From assembly GCA_026874595.1 (NCBI GenBank), contig CM049320.1:5275464-5339463 (forward strand): a stretch of DNA of 64,000 nucleotides, read 5' to 3'. Shown in pieces: positions 1 through 10,024 of the stretch. A program made the position numbers and the translations under genes. The notes under the pieces were generated by a model. The model was given only the letters and a program-made list of their open reading frames with translations, was not told the DNA's origin and made no database searches. The first letter of the stretch is position 1. Each line of letters begins with the position of its first letter. The DNA is from Sipunculus nudus. Taxonomy: Eukaryota; Annelida; Sipuncula; Golfingiida; Sipunculidae.

Positions 1-2140
1 TCCATGCAAGAATTATTGAGAAACAGGTGCTTCTGTATGAATTTTTATTCAATACAAGCCAACTGCACTGCACTTTCATATATGATGATAATATTTATTA
101 AGAAATATTTGACCCAATCCTTTGCAAGATTACATTAATATACATCCGACTGCCTTCACTTTAACAGTTCTTGAGATAATATGATCAAAAGGAATTTAAA
201 GATGGTTGCCTGGTGGCCATTTTGGACTTCTGACAGGTCTGAAATCAGATAACAACCATTCTCTAAATCGGACCAAAAATTGAAGGAAAATTACTGAAAC
301 TCCACTGAAAAACGGATTTCTAAGGTGGCTAACTGGCAGACAAAATGGATTTCTGACAAGTCTGACATTTGATATCACACATCCTCCAATAAGAGACCAA
401 ACTTAGGGCAAATTCTCCAAATGATGTTACAGTAATGAATGTCCAAAACAATTCAAAAGGCATGTTCAGGCGCTAATATCAGATTTATAGATATGCAAAT
501 GTAAAAGTGTAGGTCCAATATTTTTTATTATCACTCTACTTTTCAATGGGGTCAGCAGGGTTGGTAAACTGCAAAACCTGAAAGAAAAGAAATGCAGAAA
601 CCATGACTAAGAGTCTTGTAATAAAATAAAGCCATCCTAAATCAAGTACACATCCACATATTATGAGAACAACCACTTGCTTTTATATGTGGTGATTTAT
701 ATAAAAATATTCAGATATCTAGGAAACTACGTTTATTGCTATGATTCCATAAAATAAACTGCAAAATGTTCCCATCATCTAACAAATCAGTAGTTAAACC
801 TTAATACTATACCCTCATAGTGTTAATTCCTGGCTGAAGTATTCCAAAAACAGTGTTTTGTTATGGAGTAACGAGGTACTTATCACTCAGCCTTATCACT
901 TAATAGCCTGATACAAAAGGGAGTCATATGTCATCAGTGTCACTCACAATTACAGCCACACGGTGAGATGTACCAGCTGGAGTGCAAGCTTATATATACA
1001 AGAAAAATAGAGATTGTCTACAAAATAAGTTGACCTGACCTATGACCTTGGCCTTTTGCCCCCACATCAACTGGATTCTTTCTAAATGATGGGTAACTAC
1101 TAACCAATTACATCTGGCCGGGTGTAATTACTTGGCAACCAACTTGGCAATGAATAACTTAGACCTGCAACCTTTAACCTCCTGACCAGCTGACCTCAAA
1201 ATTAATTAGTTATTTCTTCATGCAAAAAGACCCATAAATATGAAGTTTGAATCACATTGAGTGATGCATATATGTGGCATATGTGAAAGACTGAAGGTTT
1301 GGGTTGAACAGTTTCACTTGAAATATGTTCACAAGCATTTAGAACAATATTGTGACATTGACCTTTGACCTTTTGAACTCAATATCAATAGGCTTCTTCC
1401 CCTATTGGTAGGTAAGCCATATATGAAAGATGGAAAGTATAGATTGAAAAGTTTGCCTGAAAATGACTCCACGCAAGAAGAGGGTGCTGTGAACTTGATC
1501 TTTGACCTCAAAATCAACAGGTCTTTTCCCCTGTTGGCAGAGAAGCGATATCAGTGCTGAAAGTTTTGGAATGAAAGGTCTAGCTTGAAATGTGTCCACA
1601 ACCTTTTCCAAGAAGTGGATCCTGTGACCCTGACCTTTGACCTTGTGACCTCAACATCTATAGGATTCTTCTCCCATTTAGTAGGTGAGCTATATGTGAA
1701 AGATCAAAGAATTAGGATGAAAGGTTTGGCTAAAAATGCATCTACAGGCTTTTCAAAGAAGTTGGTTCTGTGACCTTGACCTTTGACCTTGTGACCTCAA
1801 AATAATTATGGTTCTTCCCCTCTTGGTAGGTGAGCTGTATGTGAAAGATGGAAGGTTTGGGATGGAAATTTTGGCTAAAAGAATTATTTCTGGGGGGTGC
1901 AAACACACCCCATAACTTCGAGAATATAGGTCGCAGTGACCTAATTTCAGGTTTGCAAGGAGATCTTTTTAGAACCTCTAAGACTGCATAGAGTTCATGG
2001 CCCTAGCCCCTATGGTTACGATTTGTGCCCTGCTAACGGACGGCCGGCCGGCACGACGGCCAGCTGGACGGACAGACGGAAGGACGACGGACAAAGACCC
2101 ATCGCTATAGCCCAGCATGACTGAAAGTCAGCTGAGCTAA
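1..2140 (+). repeat. Long dispersed repeat, copy A (5' end cut by the window)
   Basis: This stretch matches about 21676-23800 in the same orientation with scattered substitutions and small indels. The first bases already match, so the left part of the element lies outside the window. The second half (about 1350-1870) is an imperfect tandem array with a period of about 140 bp built around TGACCTTTGACCT blocks. It ends in a G+C-rich GGAC-type segment (about 2035-2095) and a tail reading GTCAGCTGAGCTAAAAA. No protein domain was recognised, so it looks non-autonomous. The class is unknown. Confidence 0.85.
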
Positions 2141-3394
2141 AAACCACTGTCTTCTTTATTAATTCCCCTGGCATTTATCGCTGCCCAGTGTTACAGAATC
2201 TGATTTTTATTTATCTCCGTAACAAAATTTATGCTTGTCACGACTACGTGATCTGTTGATATTAGGTTCCGTAACAAAGTGCTTTATATACATAAAGTTT
2301 CTTCCTGTGTTGGATATTCTTAATCCCTATTCCCTTCAAATAACCATTTTCGTGATTTTGTATAAATTGATGCGTTATATATCTTAACACAACGCACCTG
2401 GTCCCTGTGCAAGCCTCAACCACATCAATCTGTTACCCTGAGGTACATATTTTTCCACACATACGAGCACACATGCACATTCATGCTAGCATTGTAGTCG
2501 CTCTAATGTTGAATGTCTACTCCATTACTGCCTCCGTCAGAACGGTATGCGTTCATCCCCATTCGTGTGTGTAGTTTGTTCAAAGCATTATATACAATTT
2601 AGGAACCTCATCGGATTCAGCAACCTCATCAAGGAATATTCACAAATGTGCAGTAATTTATGCACGAATAAACCTGGGAATATGGGCCGAATTAGTTAGT
2701 GCAAACTTGGCGGAGACTTGTATTCCTTGGAATGAAGATTTCTAGTTATTATTATATTCAGTCTGGTCATTCTGTTGGAATTCTAATTCAAACAACCCCA
2801 CCCAAAAAAGGAAAGAATTGTTTTAAATCAAAGGTCCTATAGAACCGTTTTTGATAATCAGAGTATCTATGGTAATATAGAACATTCTTTCGGATCCTAT
2901 AATATTTGTATTAAAAAAGGGGACGTGGAAGATTTCCAAGCAATTTGTTTCCGCTTGTTCACATAGTGTATGCGTTCAGGCAACCGGGCTAAATAAGTTA
3001 TTTACGAGTAATAAACAGTACCAGTAATTTGTACGAGTAATTTGTAACCATATTATTTTATTAAGAATTATTTGAATTACATTGTCCTTTTAATTTTCAT
3101 TTAACACATCTAATTTTAAGTATACAATTTAATCTTGATTTAATTAAGTTATAGCCCCGAAATAAAGAGTCTAGCTTAACAATTATAATGTTAAAAGAAA
3201 AAACATCTTTCCTGATTTTTTACAAAGTGCATTATTTTTGGGCCCAACACCTTTATAAATTACGTTATACTGAACTTATTTCTGCATGTACATATGAACT
3301 ATATATAGGGGAATATTTTTGGTACATATGAAGAAAAACAGAGGAGTGGTTTTGGTATTAGGCAGTCCTGAAGTGTGATAATAGGTTTTATTGG
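2141..3394. other. No gene seen; A+T-rich repeat-derived sequence
   Basis: No coding exon recognised. A segment at about 2622-2690, read on the minus strand, shares a motif (CCAGGTTTATTCGTGCATAA, then TTTGTGAATATTCCTTGATG) with 38395-38465 and 44990-45060, so it is part of a small dispersed family. Confidence 0.5.
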
Positions 3395-3600
3395 AAAATT
3401 GAGTTTTTTCCTTAATTTCTCAAAAGGAACGAAATCGCAGTGACCCAGTTTTCGGTTTGGTAGGAGATCTTGTGGACATCTAACAGTAGGCCAAATTTTG
3501 GATTCGTAGGTCCAACAATTTCAAAAAGATCCAGCTTAACGGACAGACGGACAATGGACCACGACTATAGCTCAGATGACTTATAGTCAAAAGGACTAAA
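3395..3600 (+). repeat. Tail fragment related to the long dispersed repeat
   Basis: It contains a diverged form of the 3' module of the repeat at 1-2140: a 'cagtgacccagttttcgg' segment, a 'ggagatcttgtgg' block, GGACAGACGGACAATGGACC and 'ctatagctcag'. Only the tail is recognisable. 3601-4429 downstream holds no gene that I can support. Confidence 0.55.
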
Positions 3601-4429
3601 TATGCTCTTAACTTTATGATCAATTCCAGACAGACAACAAACACTTGAAAACGGGCAGTCGACAAAAGACTACAGATATCCACCAAATCACAGAGGAATG
3701 GGTGAAGTAAGGCATTGATTGTTCCTAACACGACAGGACTCAAAACTTGTGGCATCTGGGATGCCAAAGTATCCGAGACAGATGGATGGACGAAACTAAA
3801 AGATATATGGGCAGACAAGCCACAACAAGAATTTACAGAGCCATGGATACAATAAGGGATGGAATGTGTCCTGGCATGACAGGTTTCCAAACTTCTGACA
3901 TGAGAGTTGCCAAAGTGTCTCAAAATGGAAAACGTCATGGAGGGTAATGATATCTGGGTCTAGAACAAAGTTATCCAAGAAAAAGAAACTTTATATACGT
4001 CAAGTTTATACATTCCTGGGCATAAGACCTATAGTCGTTTAAGCAGAGATAAATAACATTAACCTGAAATGAATACATGAATATATTTTACAAATACGTG
4101 ATTGCAGGTGGTGCCACCAGCCACATGAATGAGAAATCTACCCACTGCGGATGAACATGCAAATATTCAGGTCAAGACAGCAAACCACTAGTGAGAAAAA
4201 AGTGCATAAATGAATTTTACAACAAGAGATCCGAGGGACTGTTCAACATGTGAATTACTGAACATGATGGTGAGTAATTCAGAAATAAAGAAATGGATGT
4301 AAGAATAATTCATGCATTTCCTAGTGGACACTGTTCCAGAGTTTACAGAGTGATCGAATTTAAAATGTGGCAGAAAAGGATGAACAAGACATAGATTAAG
4401 AACAAAAAAGATTAAAGACGCCATCTCGA

Positions 4430-4961
4430 AAATAATTTGACTGATTTTATACTGTTTTAGTTCACCTCCTTAAAGAAATTGTTTACACTGATATGAAAGC
4501 CAAAATATTTATTCTCTATGATTTTTTTTGGAAAAGCAGAAAAGACCATAAAACCTGTTTAAAGTAGTCAACACAGGTGCTGCGCCTGGTCAAAATAAAA
4601 TAGCAGTCAGTTGATCAATAGCCTTTTGAAATTTGGTGATCAAAGCTGCAGTTCCTGAGATATAATGTAACAGACATCACATCTAGTCTGCATGAACACC
4701 CACCAATTGTTATATCACGCGATAAACAAAATTTAAACTTCCGAAAAGACTCTATCTTGAAAATAATTTGATTGAATTTATACTCATATTATATCCCTTC
4801 CACTAAGGAGCCTTTGACAATGATATGAAAGTCAAAATGTTTATACTTTATGATTTGTATTGGAAAAAAAGGGGAAAAGATTATTTCAGGCCGCAGAAAG
4901 TAGGTCAACATAGGTGACACCATCAGAAGCTGATTTGGCAAATTCATTGAATGGTTAATGC
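4430..4961 (+). repeat. Dispersed repeat with internal ~300-bp tandem units, copy 1
   Basis: Two diverged units are visible (about 4430-4735 and 4736-4961). Each starts with 'ttgaaaataatttga', followed by 'gatatgaaagYcaaaat', 'tatgat', 'gaaaagatta' and 'gtMaacacaggtg'. The same units occur at about 58390-58990. The LINE begins at the right edge. Confidence 0.7.
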
Positions 4962-5140
4962 AGGTTCATGCGCATGCGCTAAGATGGTGGCAGTAAATTT
5001 TATGGGTCTTCGGCAAAGAGAATAGTATCCTAGCTTTATTGCTGATAATTAACAACAAGTTTCACCAGAGTTGGATATAAGGATCTCTTGGCGACCAGAT
5101 AGGTGGAGAACTGAACAAAAACCTTGAGACTGGCTCAACT

Positions 5141-6373
5141 ATGGCAGAAAAGGAAGACAAATCCACCCTGTCCGAAACGAGCCCTCATCACAAGGTACGT
5201 GTGGTGGGCAGTTACGAATACACATTGAGTGATGTGATGAATGAAATGCAATGTCTTAGAGGTTCATTGGAAAAATCTCTTGACAAGTTAAGACATGATT
5301 TGGTATCAGATATCAACTCAAAAATAGAAACAATGAGAAATGAGTTTTATTGCCAACTTGGTCATATGGAATCGACTATTGAAAGTCTTAAGAACAGGAT
5401 GGATGGGTATGAGTGTTCCGCACCAGTTGACCCAGGTACACGGGGATTTGGAGGCCCCGGGTCTTCTAAAAGAGCGCTGAGAGACTGTGACAGGTGTGTT
5501 ATTGTAAAAGGCCTTAAACAAGATCATAATGAAGATTTGGGTTCCAAGGTGGCGGCTTTAGTGTCGGCGCTGGGTAATGATATTAGTACCAAAGTCAATG
5601 TTGTTGCCTTTGAAAGACTGAATACACGAGGTCGAGGGCCAGGGCTTGTGAAAATAGCATTCAGTGAGCCTGATCAGAAGATTGAGGTGTTACGCGCAAA
5701 AGCCTGCCTGAGGAAAACAGCTGATTTCGGTCAAGTGTATTTACAGAGTAGCAAATCTCATGCAGAACGTGTCTTGGAGCGGAATTTTAAAACAGTGTTA
5801 CAACTGTTACCGAGTGGCGGTGATTACAGAATCACTGGACATGGGGTGATTATCAATAAAGAGGATGCGGTATCAGCTGTAGCTCAAGATGCACCCCCAG
5901 GTGAGAATGCCTGGCAAAGAGTTAACAACCAAAGATCCAGGGGCAGACGTGGAGGCCCAAGTGGTCGCCGAGGTGTGGGGACAGCCAGAGGTGGTCGCCA
6001 TCCCTCTCCCCAGGCCGATAGACAAATGGGATTGGTACCAACAGGGAATAAATTTGCACCCCTGGCAAGCTCTCCTGAAAAATGGTCTCAGTCGAATTCT
6101 GTCCCAATATTATCACAGTACAGTAGTACAGTGAATGTAGGAAATGGTGCGGTGTGTACAACCCAAGAACAATTTGGCCCTACTGGTCCATCGAATCTTA
6201 CTGAAATTCCGCGCTCAACTACGATGCCCATTAATACGCCTCTACGTCTTATTGAAACAGACCAAGATAATATGCACTCTACATTACCCTCATTACAGCC
6301 AGTGATAGTAAACACAGCCAGTGATGATGAGATGGTATTCAATGATGAGCGACAGACTGAGGTGCCTATGTAG
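5141..6373 (+). CDS. LINE ORF1 protein (coiled coil, RRM-like core, RGG box)
   Basis: The 410-aa product starts at an ATG and is probably the RNA-binding chaperone of the retrotransposon RNP. A charged heptad-rich coiled coil covers about residues 27-91 and would drive multimerisation. A globular core (about 116-230) starts with CDRCVIVKGL and resembles the RRM plus C-terminal domain of type II ORF1 proteins. Residues about 264-288 form an arginine/glycine-rich RGG-type box, which suggests RNA binding. The C-terminal 120 residues are polar and low-complexity. The stop is a single UAG at 6371-6373, and the same frame stays open into ORF2. The ORF1 assignment rests on position and layout, as ORF1 sequences evolve fast. 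Confidence 0.8.
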   Translation: MAEKEDKSTLSETSPHHKVRVVGSYEYTLSDVMNEMQCLRGSLEKSLDKLRHDLVSDINSKIETMRNEFYCQLGHMESTIESLKNRMDGYECSAPVDPGTRGFGGPGSSKRALRDCDRCVIVKGLKQDHNEDLGSKVAALVSALGNDISTKVNVVAFERLNTRGRGPGLVKIAFSEPDQKIEVLRAKACLRKTADFGQVYLQSSKSHAERVLERNFKTVLQLLPSGGDYRITGHGVIINKEDAVSAVAQDAPPGENAWQRVNNQRSRGRRGGPSGRRGVGTARGGRHPSPQADRQMGLVPTGNKFAPLASSPEKWSQSNSVPILSQYSSTVNVGNGAVCTTQEQFGPTGPSNLTEIPRSTTMPINTPLRLIETDQDNMHSTLPSLQPVIVNTASDDEMVFNDERQTEVPM

Positions 6374-9300
6374 GACAGTTCCCGGTCCGATGGAATTTCT
6401 TATTTTGAGGCTAAATCTGTTTTGAAAATTTGTCAGCTTAATGTAGCAGGTTGGACTATTAACAACCATGAATTGAGGAAAAATATTATTGTTAAAACTG
6501 TAGCTGATTTTATAAGCATAAATGAAACTCACCTTTCATATGATGAAATACTAAATATTCCTGGATATATTTGGTATGGACACAATCGGGAATGTAGGCA
6601 TAAGAAAGCACCAAAAACCTTTGGAGGTGTGGGAATATTTGTCAAGACAAGCATTCATTCAGATTTTGATGTGTCAGTAATTGATAAGTCAGTAGACGGA
6701 ATTTTGGTATTACATATGCAAAATAAACATAGTAAATCAACCTTTATTATATGCTCGGTGTATCTACCACCAGAAAACAGTGTGTGGGGTAGTGATTCAA
6801 ATAGTTTCTATGAACATTTATTAAATCAGATATACATACACATTAATGTTGATCATTTTATAATTTGTGGAGACCTTAACAGTAGAGTTGGGGACTCAAT
6901 TGATATGATTGAAGGTATTGATGATATTCCTAAGAGACAGGTTATTGATTTTAACAAAAATCAGCACGGAGCAGCGTTGATAGAATTTTTACACGAATCA
7001 AAATTTTGTATAGTTAATGGAAGGATAAATAACTTGCAAAATAATTTCACATGTATATCATCTAAAGGAAAATCTGTAGTAGATTACATTTTGGTTCCAC
7101 AGGATAAATTAAAGGACTGTATATATTTTTCTGTATCACCATGTTCTGATCTCATAGAAAACAATAACTTAATGTATCTAGTCGGAAGAAAATCTCGGAT
7201 ACCTGATAATTCTCTCATTGAAGTCCATTTTGATATTGGAGTTAAAATAGATCATACACATATACAAAAGAAACGAGAGGCAAAAAGAAAGTTTAATTTC
7301 AGGAATATACCCACTAATTTTATGAAGTCTGAACACGTAATGCATGATATATTAGAAGCCATAAATATTATTGAAAATGCTAAAGATTCACAGGCATCCG
7401 TTGATAATGCATATTGTGCTGTCATAAGTCCAATTAGTAATGAAATGAATAATTTTTTGGTACGTAATGATTGTATAAAGAACAAACGCAGAGTAAAACC
7501 ATTTTGGAATGATGAATTAGATGCATTGTTTAAAGATAAAAGAAAGGCTGAAAAGGAATATAGAAAATGTGTTAGTGCTGGTAAAGAGAGGAAAGAACTT
7601 CTAGCAGCTTTTAAGAAAAAATCTGCTCTCTTTGATCGAAAATTTAGATATTATGAGAGACAATACCGAAGGGACGGAATGTGCAGGATTGAGCAGTTAC
7701 AGGTGCACAACTCTCAGCTTTTTTGGCAATATATTAAGCGATTGGGTCCTCCCCGTAAGAATTGTATACCATTTGAGGTATATGACATAGATAATCATAT
7801 TGTATATGATGAGGTAAGTGTGTTGAGTAAATGGAAATCTGATTTTGAAAAATTATATGCGGGTATAAATGAGTCTTACATTAACAATCAAAATTTTATG
7901 GAACAAATAAAACATTTTATGTCATGTATAGAAAATGATATGATTGACCCATTATATCAGGGAAACCAGGAAATAAATACATTTATTACTTATGATGAAG
8001 TAGAAAGTGTAGTTATTAAGCTGAAAAGGGGGAAAGCTGCAGGAATTGATGAGATTCCTTATGATGTTCTGAAAAATGTTATAGTCACTAAAGCATTACA
8101 CAGTTTCTTTAATATGGTATTTGATTATGGAATAGTTCCTTCCGTATGGGCTGATTCAATGGTAATTCCGATCTTGAAGTCCAGTGTCGATGACCCTAGG
8201 GTGCCAATGAACTATAGGGGTATTAGTTTGTTATGTTGTATTGCAAAGGTCTATGGGAGTATTTTGAACAGGCGTCTTATGAAGTACTTGGATAATCATA
8301 ACATCTTAGTTGAGGAGCAAAATGGTTTCAGAGAAAATAGATCGTGCTTAGAGCACATTTTGTCCTTATATTGTATTATCAGAAATAGACTAAACATGGG
8401 TCTTAATACGTTTACAGCTTTTATAGATTTGAAAACCGCTTTTGACTCGGTGAAAAGAGATTTTCTGTACTATAAATTATTTCAGTGTGGAATTGATGGC
8501 AAATTTTATTTTGCTATTAAAGCGTTATACAAAGACACACGAGCTTGTGTAAAGGTAAATGATCTGTACACAGATTGGTTTGATACCTCAGATGGTGTCA
8601 GGCAGGGTGATACCCTTTCACCAACGTTATTTTCGATCTTTATTAATGATTTGGCAGAGGGTATCAATAGAATGAACAGAGGAACAGATGTTAATAGCAG
8701 AAATGTGAGTATCTTAATGTACGCTGATGATATTGTTTTATTAGCACCCTCTGCGTCTACTTTACAAGAAATGTTATCTTACATTCATGAATGGTGTCAA
8801 AAGTGGCAAATTGAAATTAGTGAGAAAAAGTCAAAAGTTGTACACTTTAGGCGGTCGAGACAGAAAAGGTCAAATGTTCTCTTTAAAGCAGGGGAGAAAG
8901 TTATTTCCTATACATCATTTTATAAATATCTTGGTGTGTATTTTGATGAAAATCTCAATTTAAATCATCACGAGAGAGAGATGGCTGCAGCTGCCATGAG
9001 AGCATTAGGAGCTGTGATAGGTAAATATCGAACAAATAATAATATGTCGTTTAAAGTTTACAGTAATCTTGTTCATGCTTGTGTTCTACCAATCATAGAA
9101 TATGGTTCAGAAATATATTGCGGTGATAAACGTCCTAGATTAGAGAATGTTCAGACGACAGCCGCCAGAATATTTTTGGGAGTAAACAGATTTGCTCCAC
9201 ATTTAGCCATCCAAGGTGATGTAGGTTGGGTAATCTGTAAATACCGGTTTATTATGAATATGGTGAGATTATGGAATAGGATTGTCAAAATGGATGAAAA

Positions 9301-9889
9301 CAGATTATGTAAGCAAATATTTTTATGGGATTATGCTTTATTAGAAAATAATTGGTGTTCCACTGTATGTGACTTTTTTGAAGATTGTGAATGTAAACCA
9401 AGTTTTGACAATATTATAGAGTGCTCAATGACTAAAATATACAATAAATTAGAACATGTCATGAATGATGATTGGAGAGAAAAACTGTTATCAAAACCAA
9501 AACTTAGGAATTATAGGCTGTACAAAAATTCAATCAGTACTGAATTATATGTAAAATTGAACCTTTCTTCAAAAGAAAGATCCTTTTTGGCTCAGTTCAG
9601 AATGGGTGTATTACCTTTGGCAATTGAAACAGGCAGATTTCGTCGTATTAATATTAAACAAAGAGTCTGTTTTAAATGTAATGAGTGTATTGAAGATGAG
9701 GTCCACTTCCTTTTTCACTGTCCTTTGTATGAGCAGGAACGAAAAACATTATTTTCTGGTACAAACTGGCCAACATCTACTTTTACAGAAAATGAAAAAA
9801 TATCCTGGTTGTGTGAAAATAAATCTAGAAAGCTAGCAAAATATTTATGCAGATGTTATGAAATTAGGAGCAAGCAGCTGTATGTCTAG
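6374..9889 (+). CDS. LINE ORF2: apurinic-like endonuclease and reverse transcriptase
   Basis: This ORF would nick target DNA and reverse-transcribe the element RNA. It continues in the ORF1 frame directly after the UAG. Counting from the TTG at 6422 as residue 1, the endonuclease shows LNVAGW (6-11), the catalytic-Glu motif INETHL (33-38), GDLNSR (about 148) and DYILV (about 219). The usual terminal SDH/PDH motif reads PDN (261-263), so the catalytic His appears to be Asn. The reverse transcriptase spans about 520-800, with FIDLKTAFDSV (about 667) and MYADD (about 765). A C-x2-C...H-x4-C motif lies at about 1083-1100. The first in-frame ATG is codon 99, inside the endonuclease, so initiation is unexplained. 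No frameshift or internal stop is seen. Confidence 0.9.
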   Translation, partial: DSSRSDGISYFEAKSVLKICQLNVAGWTINNHELRKNIIVKTVADFISINETHLSYDEILNIPGYIWYGHNRECRHKKAPKTFGGVGIFVKTSIHSDFDVSVIDKSVDGILVLHMQNKHSKSTFIICSVYLPPENSVWGSDSNSFYEHLLNQIYIHINVDHFIICGDLNSRVGDSIDMIEGIDDIPKRQVIDFNKNQHGAALIEFLHESKFCIVNGRINNLQNNFTCISSKGKSVVDYILVPQDKLKDCIYFSVSPCSDLIENNNLMYLVGRKSRIPDNSLIEVHFDIGVKIDHTHIQKKREAKRKFNFRNIPTNFMKSEHVMHDILEAINIIENAKDSQASVDNAYCAVISPISNEMNNFLVRNDCIKNKRRVKPFWNDELDALFKDKRKAEKEYRKCVSAGKERKELLAAFKKKSALFDRKFRYYERQYRRDGMCRIEQLQVHNSQLFWQYIKRLGPPRKNCIPFEVYDIDNHIVYDEVSVLSKWKSDFEKLYAGINESYINNQNFMEQIKHFMSCIENDMIDPLYQGNQEINTFITYDEVESVVIKLKRGKAAGIDEIPYDVLKNVIVTKALHSFFNMVFDYGIVPSVWADSMVIPILKSSVDDPRVPMNYRGISLLCCIAKVYGSILNRRLMKYLDNHNILVEEQNGFRENRSCLEHILSLYCIIRNRLNMGLNTFTAFIDLKTAFDSVKRDFLYYKLFQCGIDGKFYFAIKALYKDTRACVKVNDLYTDWFDTSDGVRQGDTLSPTLFSIFINDLAEGINRMNRGTDVNSRNVSILMYADDIVLLAPSASTLQEMLSYIHEWCQKWQIEISEKKSKVVHFRRSRQKRSNVLFKAGEKVISYTSFYKYLGVYFDENLNLNHHEREMAAAAMRALGAVIGKYRTNNNMSFKVYSNLVHACVLPIIEYGSEIYCGDKRPRLENVQTTAARIFLGVNRFAPHLAIQGDVGWVICKYRFIMNMVRLWNRIVKMDENRLCKQIFLWDYALLENNWCSTVCDFFEDCECKPSFDNIIECSMTKIYNKLEHVMNDDWREKLLSKPKLRNYRLYKNSISTELYVKLNLSSKERSFLAQFRMGVLPLAIETGRFRRINIKQRVCFKCNECIEDEVHFLFHCPLYEQERKTLFSGTNWPTSTFTENEKISWLCENKSRKLAKYLCRCYEIRSKQLYV

Positions 9890-10024
9890 TGCATGCGAAT
9901 CACTTATTTTGTTACAAGTTATGAAGTGACTAATAGGTCCATGGGGCCGGGTGCACTGATATGTATAATTATATATGTATCTGAATGTACTTGTCACTCT
10001 AATAAAGAATACTACTACTACTAA

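Larger units (their letters stand above)
4962..10022 (+). mobile_element. Nearly full-length non-LTR retrotransposon (LINE) with ORF1 and ORF2
   Basis: This is a roughly 5-kb unit. A short 5' leader (about 4970-5140) is followed by ORF1 (5141-6373), ORF2 (apurinic-type endonuclease, reverse transcriptase, C-terminal Cys/His motif; to 9889), a 130-bp 3' UTR with AATAAA at about 10002 and a (TAC)n microsatellite tail, a 3' end style seen in several LINE clades. There is no RNase H domain. The 5' boundary is uncertain. A 6-bp TAATGC sits on both sides (4956-4961 and 10022-10027), a weak target-site duplication candidate. The clade is not assigned. Both long ORFs are intact, so the insertion looks young. 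Confidence 0.9.
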
